A stretch of 12,225 nucleotides of DNA from DASWVC01 sp036401335 (GTDB lineage: Bacteria > Verrucomicrobiota > Verrucomicrobiia > Chthoniobacterales > JAFAMB01). The stretch is from assembly GCA_036401335.1 (NCBI GenBank), contig DASWVC010000351.1, positions 1-12,225 on the forward strand. The letters run 5' to 3'. The notes below the pieces were generated by a model. It saw nothing but the letters and a program-made list of their open reading frames with translations. It did no database searches and was not told the origin of the DNA. This document shows positions 7,112 through 12,225 of this stretch, one piece after another. Every line of letters starts with the position of its first letter. The first letter of the stretch is position 1. The translations under genes were made by a program, and so were the position numbers.

Positions 7112-7267
7112 ATGCAAGACCAAGTTCCCTTGAAAGAAGACGAGCAGTTTGCTGCCCTGGCCGAAGCCTACCTGCGGCTGCGCCTGGCGTTGCCGGCAGC
7201 CTTGCAAGCCGCTCGAGCTGACCTGCAATGCATGGAAGAGGTTATGTTCGTCCCTGCCGCCGCGTGA
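7112..7267 (+). CDS. 51-residue small protein, translationally coupled to the nucleotidyltransferase
   Basis: ATG 7112 to TGA 7265-7267 encodes a short, alanine- and leucine-rich protein: an acidic start (MQDQVPLKEDEQF), then one long predicted amphipathic helix (ALAEAYLRLRLALPAAL and AARADLQCMEEV) and a hydrophobic end (MFVPAAA). It has no signal peptide, and its charged face is too polar for a membrane helix. I recognise no family. Support for it being real is the strong AAGGA site, its place directly behind the terminator-containing leader, and the GTGA overlap of its stop with the start of the next gene. It may be a small partner of the enzyme or simply a translated coupler that sets its expression. 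Confidence 0.6.
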   Translation: MQDQVPLKEDEQFAALAEAYLRLRLALPAALQAARADLQCMEEVMFVPAAA

Positions 7268-8631
7268 TCAACAACCCTATCAAGCTGGACCGCATGCGGT
7301 CCGTTGCTCAGGGGATCGTCGCCCGTTTGCAGAAGGGCGGCTACACCGCGTTGTTTGCCGGAGGTTGCGTGCGTGATGTTCTCCTCGGCCTTCCGCCGAA
7401 GGACATCGACATTGTCACCAGCGCCGAACCGGAGATCGTCCAGGCATTGTTTGCGCGAACGATCCCGGTCGGCGCCCAGTTCGGCGTGATTCGGGTCCTG
7501 GAGCAAGGCTGCGAGTTTGAGGTGGCGACCTTTCGGGCCGATGGCAAATACCTGGACGGCCGCCGGCCTGAGAGCGTGGCCTTCTCAACGCCGGAGCAGG
7601 ACGCGCAACGCCGTGACTTTACCATCAACGGCCTGTTCTATGACCCGGTCGCCGTTCGGGTAATTGACTACGTGGACGGGCGCGCCGACCTGCAGCGGAG
7701 GTTGATCCGCGCCATTGGAGAACCGGAACGCCGGTTTGAGGAAGATCGGTTGCGCCTGCTTCGGGCCGTGCGCTTTTCCACCACGCTTCAGTTTACGGTG
7801 GAACCGGCCACCTGGGCTGCGGTCTGCCGGCAGGCGGCAGAAATCACCGTGGTCAGCGCCGAGCGCATTCGGGATGAACTTAACAAAATCCTGACGGATC
7901 CACACCGGGTGGATGGCCTTGACGGATTGGAAGCGTCTGGACTGTTGGCGGTCCTCCTTCCTGAGGTCCAGGCGATGCGTGGCTGCCAGCAACCGCCGCA
8001 GTTTCACCCCGAAGGGGATGTTTACGTGCACACCCGCCTCATGCTCAGCTTGCTTGCTCCTGACGCGCCGCTGCTGTTGGTCTGGGCCGTTCTACTCCAT
8101 GACATTGGGAAACCGGTCACCCAAACCTTCGATCCAGCGGCAGACCGGATTCGCTTCAACGGCCATGACCGCGTCGGCGCCGACATGGCCGCGGGCATCC
8201 TGAACCGACTGCGCTTTTCCAACGAGGAAACGGCCGTCGTGGTGGAAGCCGTTCGTAACCACATGGTGTTTAAGGACGTTCAGGAAATGAGAGCCTCAAG
8301 GTTGCGGCGGTTCATGGCCCGACCCCACTTTGCCCTCGAGCTGGAACTGCACCGGGTGGATTGCCTGGGAAGCCACGGAGATGTCAGCAACCACACGTTT
8401 CTCCAGGAGAAGGCGCAGGAACTTGCCGCTGAACCCTTGATTCCGCCACCCCTCGTGACCGGCCATGACTTGATTGCGCTCGGTCTCAAGCCCGGGCCGC
8501 AGTTTCGCGAGATCCTGGAGGCCGTTCAAACCAGCCAGTTGGAGGGCGGTGTGCGGACGCGTGCGGAAGCGCTTGACCTTGTGCGCCCGTGGCTGCAACC
8601 GGCCCGTCTTAGCCCTCCAGGACAGCCGTAA
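7264..8631 (+). CDS. cca: CCA tRNA nucleotidyltransferase / poly(A) polymerase family protein with HD domain
   Basis: A class II nucleotidyltransferase that adds CCA (or A tails) to RNA 3' ends; 455 residues from GTG 7264. The catalytic head has FAGGCVRDVLLG (32-43) and the metal-binding DID (47-49), then TFRADG, DGRRP, QRRDFTINGLFYDP and the ribose/ATP-binding EEDRLRLLRAVRF segment. A C-terminal HD domain follows, with H279-D280 in LLHDIGKP and a second FNGHDRVGADMA segment, ending in GHDLIALGLKPGPQF. I chose GTG 7264 because it overlaps the preceding stop as GTGA and lacks its own ribosome binding site; ATG 7294 is a shorter alternative just before the conserved helix. CCA-adding and A-adding specificity cannot be separated by eye. 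The tRNA-Arg in this window lacks an encoded CCA, which fits CCA addition. The amylase gene starts 9 bases after the stop. Confidence 0.9.
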   Translation: MINNPIKLDRMRSVAQGIVARLQKGGYTALFAGGCVRDVLLGLPPKDIDIVTSAEPEIVQALFARTIPVGAQFGVIRVLEQGCEFEVATFRADGKYLDGRRPESVAFSTPEQDAQRRDFTINGLFYDPVAVRVIDYVDGRADLQRRLIRAIGEPERRFEEDRLRLLRAVRFSTTLQFTVEPATWAAVCRQAAEITVVSAERIRDELNKILTDPHRVDGLDGLEASGLLAVLLPEVQAMRGCQQPPQFHPEGDVYVHTRLMLSLLAPDAPLLLVWAVLLHDIGKPVTQTFDPAADRIRFNGHDRVGADMAAGILNRLRFSNEETAVVVEAVRNHMVFKDVQEMRASRLRRFMARPHFALELELHRVDCLGSHGDVSNHTFLQEKAQELAAEPLIPPPLVTGHDLIALGLKPGPQFREILEAVQTSQLEGGVRTRAEALDLVRPWLQPARLSPPGQP

Positions 8632-8640
8632 GAAGACCCC

Positions 8641-10761
8641 ATGAAACGGATGGCCCTCCTGCTAACGGTCCTGGCGCTCGGCGCGGGGGCCGTCCGTGCG
8701 GAATCCATTTTTCACCCGAGCCCTCCGAATCCGCATGGGGCTGAGGTGGTCTACCTGCTGATGCCGGACCGCTTCTCGCGCCCGGTCGGCTTTGTGACGC
8801 CCGAAGACGCCGCAGCCAAAGCAGGGTTCGACCCGGCGAGCGCCGGCTATTTTCACGGGGGAAACCTTGCCGGCCTGAGCGAACGCCTCGGCTACCTGCA
8901 GCACCTTGGGGTGACCAGTGTATGGATGACGCCGGTATTCAAAAATCGCGCGGTCCAGGACAACGGGCCGAACCGTAAACCGGGCGTTGGCTACCACGGT
9001 TACTGGATCCTTGATTTCACCGACGTTGATCCCCATTTCGGCACCAAAGACGATCTGGCTCACCTGTTTCAGGCAGCAACGGCAAAACACCTGTCGATCA
9101 TCCTGGATGCAGTGGTTAACCACACCGCTGACGTCATCACGGCCGCCAACGGCCAGCACGGTTACCAATACAAATTCTCGCACCCATACCGCGACGCAGC
9201 CGGCAACGTCTTCGACGACCGCGACTACGTGAACCGCGCCGATTTTCCGAAGCTCGATCCGCAGGTAAGCTTTCCCGTTCCACCCGCTTACCGGGCCCCG
9301 GCGGACGCAACGATAAAACGCCCCGATTGGTTGAACGACCCCACTGTCTACCACAATCGTGGAGACGTTTCGAGCGCTGGTGAAAGCGCGCAGTACGGCG
9401 ACATCGCCGGTCTGGATGACCTGTTCACGGAGCAGCTGCGGGTAGTCGAGGGCATGACCGACATTTACCGCCGTTGGGTCCGGGACTTTCCCGTGCACGG
9501 CCTTCGCCTGGACACCGTGAAACACGTGAACAATGAGTTCTGGCAGCGTTTCCTTCCCGCGATGGAAACGGTCGCACGCGACTCCGGACGCCCGGATCTT
9601 TTTCTCTTTGGAGAGGTGTTTGACCCGGACCCGGCCCTCCTTTCAGACTACGTTCAGCGGGCGGGGTTGCCCTCCGTGCTGGATTTCGGCTTCCAAAAGT
9701 CCGTGGTCGGCTTTGCGGCAGGCGCCGTGACCGCTGAGGCGTGCAGCGCCCTGTTTGCCAAGGACGCTTTTTACATCACGCCAACCGGGGATGCCCGTGG
9801 TTTGGTCACGTTTCTGAGCAACCATGACATTGGGCGGGTCGGTTACCTGGTCGGAAAAGGGGTGAGGGATGGGTCAGATGAAGAACTTCTGCAACGGGTG
9901 AAACTTGCGCACCTGCTGCTGTTTTGCGCCCGCGGGATTCCGTCGCTGTACTATGGGGACGAACAGGGATTTACCGGAACCGGCGGTGATGTCGATGCGC
10001 GTGAGGACATGTTTGCCACGGAGGTTGCGCAATACGCACGCGAAAAGCGGCTTGGGGGCGGGTCGCCGCAGGGTGCGGCCTACGACGAAGGGCACCCCCT
10101 TTACCGGCTAATCCAAACGTTATGCGAACTGCGCCGCCGCCTGCCGGCGCTTCGGCGAGGCGCCCAGGCCACGCGTCTGGCCGACCCCGGAGACAGCGTC
10201 TTCGCGTTTTCCCGGTTGGATTGGCAGACCGGCCGGGAGGTCCTGGTCGTGGCAAATAACCGCCCCAGTGCGCGCGAGGTCACCATCCCGGTCGCAACGC
10301 GCGGCGGTCGATGGACCGTGGAATTTGCCCTGCAGGAGAAAGGCCTCGAGGTGACGGCCGCCAGCGGCCAAACCGTCAGCCTCGTCGTGCCTGGGCTTGA
10401 CGCAGCCGTGCTGACGGTAGACGAGACCGCCAGGGGCCGGCCGGAACCACTTGGCTCCTTTCATCTGAAAGTAGTGCGTCAGGGACAACTGGATGATCGT
10501 TGGGAATTGACGGCTGAAACCACGGAGGATCGCCCGCTGCAGGTGGCTTTCGCGGTGCGGGTGAAAGGTGGATCAGCCTTTCAATACCTTGGAACCTGCG
10601 ACGCGGCCCCTTACTGCATCCTGCCGACCCGCGAGCGGGTACCGGTCGCCGCCGAGTTGGAATTCCGATGTGAAGCGCGCGACCTCGACGGCAACGGCGG
10701 AGTTGCCGAGGCCACGTGGCAAAAGCCGAACCCACGGCTGCCCGGGACCGGGGATCGGTAA
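8641..10761 (+). CDS. Secreted GH13 alpha-amylase family glycoside hydrolase
   Basis: A 706-residue exported enzyme expected to cleave alpha-glucans such as starch or maltodextrin. The signal peptide MKRMALLLTVLALGAGAVRA ends in a type I cleavage site (VRA/ES); there is no lipobox. The (beta/alpha)8 barrel starts at VVYLLMPDRFSRP. Region I is D156-AVVNH, region V GDIAGLDDL (254-260), region II LRLDTVKHV with nucleophile D291 and K294-H295, region III FGEVFD with acid/base E325, and region IV FLSNHD with transition-state stabiliser D396. All three catalytic acids are present. GNL at 74-76 and the tract around NGPNRKPG look like the GH13 members of the neopullulanase/cyclomaltodextrinase or periplasmic amylase kind; exact subfamily is uncertain. 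Residues 590-706 form a C-terminal beta-rich, probably Ig-like extension. It follows cca by 9 bases, so it is probably cotranscribed. Confidence 0.92.
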   Translation: MKRMALLLTVLALGAGAVRAESIFHPSPPNPHGAEVVYLLMPDRFSRPVGFVTPEDAAAKAGFDPASAGYFHGGNLAGLSERLGYLQHLGVTSVWMTPVFKNRAVQDNGPNRKPGVGYHGYWILDFTDVDPHFGTKDDLAHLFQAATAKHLSIILDAVVNHTADVITAANGQHGYQYKFSHPYRDAAGNVFDDRDYVNRADFPKLDPQVSFPVPPAYRAPADATIKRPDWLNDPTVYHNRGDVSSAGESAQYGDIAGLDDLFTEQLRVVEGMTDIYRRWVRDFPVHGLRLDTVKHVNNEFWQRFLPAMETVARDSGRPDLFLFGEVFDPDPALLSDYVQRAGLPSVLDFGFQKSVVGFAAGAVTAEACSALFAKDAFYITPTGDARGLVTFLSNHDIGRVGYLVGKGVRDGSDEELLQRVKLAHLLLFCARGIPSLYYGDEQGFTGTGGDVDAREDMFATEVAQYAREKRLGGGSPQGAAYDEGHPLYRLIQTLCELRRRLPALRRGAQATRLADPGDSVFAFSRLDWQTGREVLVVANNRPSAREVTIPVATRGGRWTVEFALQEKGLEVTAASGQTVSLVVPGLDAAVLTVDETARGRPEPLGSFHLKVVRQGQLDDRWELTAETTEDRPLQVAFAVRVKGGSAFQYLGTCDAAPYCILPTRERVPVAAELEFRCEARDLDGNGGVAEATWQKPNPRLPGTGDR

Positions 10762-10829
10762 CCCGCGCCTTGCCCGGCAACGCCGCCCTTCCCGCCTGAG
10801 AATTTCTTATTGATCCCGCGCCGGCCGGT

Positions 10830-12056
10830 TTACCGTCGGAACGCCCAGGGCCACCGGAAAACCGCAGGTTTTGTGTTGGGCGCGGGCTGAAATCGCGCGA
10901 AGCATTCAAGGGCGGCACAGGCATCCAAAGCCACCGCATCGGCACCCCAGCTTTCACCCATCCCGGGCAGCCCCTGAAAGGCTGACCCGCCCAGGACAAT
11001 GCGCGGCGCCGCGGATCCCAGCGCGACGTGGACCGCGCGCAGCACGGTCCGGGCGCGCGGCAGGCTCCACAGCATCGAGGCTGAGAGGCCCAGGACGTCG
11101 GGACGACGCAATTCCACGGCTTCCACGATGCTTTCCACAGGCAGATCGGTCCCCAGAAACCACACGTCCCAACCATCCCGCTCGAGCAAGTCGGCCACCA
11201 TTTGAGCCCCTAATTGGTGCCGTTCGCCCTCTACTCCGGACAGTATTGCCCGCCCCAGTTTCGGTCCGCGCCGCCTGCCCCGAAGCGAGGTAAGGGTTTG
11301 GACCTGTGCCATCACGTGCTGGACCACCCCGGTGGCAAGGTGCTCCTGGGCAATGGCGAGTCGATTCCCTTCCCAAAGGTATCCGGCCTCGTAAAGGGCA
11401 TGTTGACACAATTCGATGTAAACACTCTCGGGCGGGTAGCCCGCCCGCAACACCTGGCGGGCAATCCGGACGGCGGATTCGCGCCGGCCCTCAAGTACCG
11501 CTTGGAGAAAGCGGCTACGTTCCTGGGCCAGCACGCCCGGCAAAGGCGTGGCGGCAGCAGCCTCGCCTGCAACCGGCGAATGGACCGCCGCGCTTGCCGC
11601 ATTCGTAAATTCACAGGCCAGCCGGTGTTCCGCCGGCGAGAGCCGGTTTCGCAAGTCCGCTGCTAAATCGTCGAAGTGTTCGGCCACTAACCACGCCGCA
11701 AGGCCACGGGCCCGTGAAACCCGGCCCAGCCAGCTCGCGTAACGGGCAAATGTTTCGGGCACCCCCACGTCGATCGCGGCTGCCACCATGTCCACGTGAA
11801 GGGTGAGTTGTTCCCTTGTCGCATCCGTTGCTTCTTCACCGAGCAACGCACGCCAGGACGGGTGCCGCCGATAAAAAACCTCAATGACTGCCTGCGCGAT
11901 CTCAGCTTTGAAAAGCCGCAGTTTGGCGGCCAGTTTGGACCGGTTGACGCCCGTAAACTCGATCAGGTTCTGGCTGGCCTCCTGCGCCGGGTGTCGCTTG
12001 ACCCTTCCTGGGATGGACGGCGCCGGGCGCTCCCTCAAAATTTCCTCAAAGTACAC
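10830..12056 (-). CDS. Cobalamin-binding protein with CarH-like B12 photosensor module and helical N-terminal domain
   Basis: A 408-residue protein starting at GTG 12056, with GGGGA about 9 bases upstream. Residues 180-255 form the four-helix cap of B12-binding proteins (FLQAVLEGRRESAVRIARQV to EHLATGVVQHV) and contain W228-x9-E238-H239, the signature of CarH/LitR adenosylcobalamin photoreceptors. Residues 267-385 are the Rossmann-like cobalamin domain: GERHQLG with H280 as likely lower axial ligand, then WFLGTDLP, LGLSASM and IVLGGSAF. CarH has a MerR-type DNA-binding domain at the N-terminus; here about 40-165 is instead all-helical (AEIAQAVIEVFYRRHPSW, LVAEHFDDLAADL) without a helix-turn-helix I recognise. 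A light- or B12-responsive regulator acting through protein contacts is the inference; a corrinoid carrier is less likely because no methyltransferase is nearby. It converges with the amylase gene, 68 bases apart with no clear terminator between them. Confidence 0.85.
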   Translation of the reverse strand: MYFEEILRERPAPSIPGRVKRHPAQEASQNLIEFTGVNRSKLAAKLRLFKAEIAQAVIEVFYRRHPSWRALLGEEATDATREQLTLHVDMVAAAIDVGVPETFARYASWLGRVSRARGLAAWLVAEHFDDLAADLRNRLSPAEHRLACEFTNAASAAVHSPVAGEAAAATPLPGVLAQERSRFLQAVLEGRRESAVRIARQVLRAGYPPESVYIELCQHALYEAGYLWEGNRLAIAQEHLATGVVQHVMAQVQTLTSLRGRRRGPKLGRAILSGVEGERHQLGAQMVADLLERDGWDVWFLGTDLPVESIVEAVELRRPDVLGLSASMLWSLPRARTVLRAVHVALGSAAPRIVLGGSAFQGLPGMGESWGADAVALDACAALECFARFQPAPNTKPAVFRWPWAFRR

Positions 12057-12225
12057 GCAAAAGATCCCCGCTCAAAATCCGTTCAAACGTTCCGGGCGCC
12101 GCACCGGGCCGGCTGGAGCATTACGCCGAAAACAGCAGTACTCTCCAATCGTTTTACCACTTAATGCGCAATCGGCAATGGCAGGAGTTGCGGTAGAGCT
12201 CTATAATAGTGTCAGGCAAACCCTT
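12057..12225. other. Upstream region of the cobalamin-binding gene
   Basis: No gene is visible. TATAAT occurs at 12202-12207 on the plus strand without a matching -35. The overlapping minus-strand TATTAT (12208-12203) could be a -10 for the B12 gene whose -35 would lie outside the window. Neither is convincing alone. Confidence 0.2.

Noticed and set aside
7264..8631. Longer nucleotidyltransferase start at 7228
   Set aside because: It adds 12 residues without family likeness and overlaps the small gene more deeply; GTG 7264 makes the typical GTGA coupling overlap.
12179..12207. TGGCAG...TTGC resembling a sigma54 site and TATAAT at the right edge
   Set aside because: GG and GC are 8 bases apart instead of 10, so sigma54 spacing fails; the TATAAT has no acceptable -35 and no gene start in view.

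Overview
This is a GC-rich bacterial chromosomal window with no rRNA, CRISPR array, insertion sequence or recognisable phage gene. Gene content (a Soj-like ParA, a long SWIM-SNF2 helicase, a secreted GH13 amylase-type enzyme, a tRNA without encoded CCA next to a CCA-adding-type nucleotidyltransferase, weak Shine-Dalgarno use and several GTG starts) would fit a free-living Gram-negative of the Verrucomicrobiota/PVC type. That assignment is inference from style, not from a marker gene.

Layout. Left edge (1-1582): a partial secreted protein and a ParA-type ATPase, both on the minus strand and separated by a non-coding stretch. A 92-base divergent promoter region separates parA from a 1022-residue SNF2 helicase (1675-4743, plus). 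The middle (4744-6511) is a decay zone: a frameshifted dienelactone hydrolase with its signal peptide, joined in one reading frame to a fragment of a polysaccharide deacetylase, then an intact small cupin gene, an unassigned stretch and a tRNA-Arg(UCU). A small ribbon-helix-helix-like gene (6512-6736, minus) follows.

The most interesting part is 6860-8640. A promoter-like pair leads into about 175 bases of highly self-complementary sequence ending in a canonical intrinsic terminator. A second strand in the leader is perfectly complementary to the 5' arm of that terminator and extends through a second 7-bp helix, giving mutually exclusive terminator and antiterminator folds, the architecture of a riboswitch or attenuator. 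It matches no riboswitch class I can recall. Downstream lies a 51-codon gene with the best ribosome binding site in the window, whose stop overlaps the GTG start of a CCA-adding/poly(A) polymerase family enzyme (GTGA overlap). Nine bases after that comes a secreted alpha-amylase family enzyme. The three genes look like one operon behind the switch.

On the right, converging on the amylase gene, is a 408-residue cobalamin-binding protein with the W-x9-EH and axial-histidine signature of CarH-type B12 photoreceptors, but with an all-helical N-terminal domain in place of the MerR DNA-binding domain. The last 169 bases are its upstream region.
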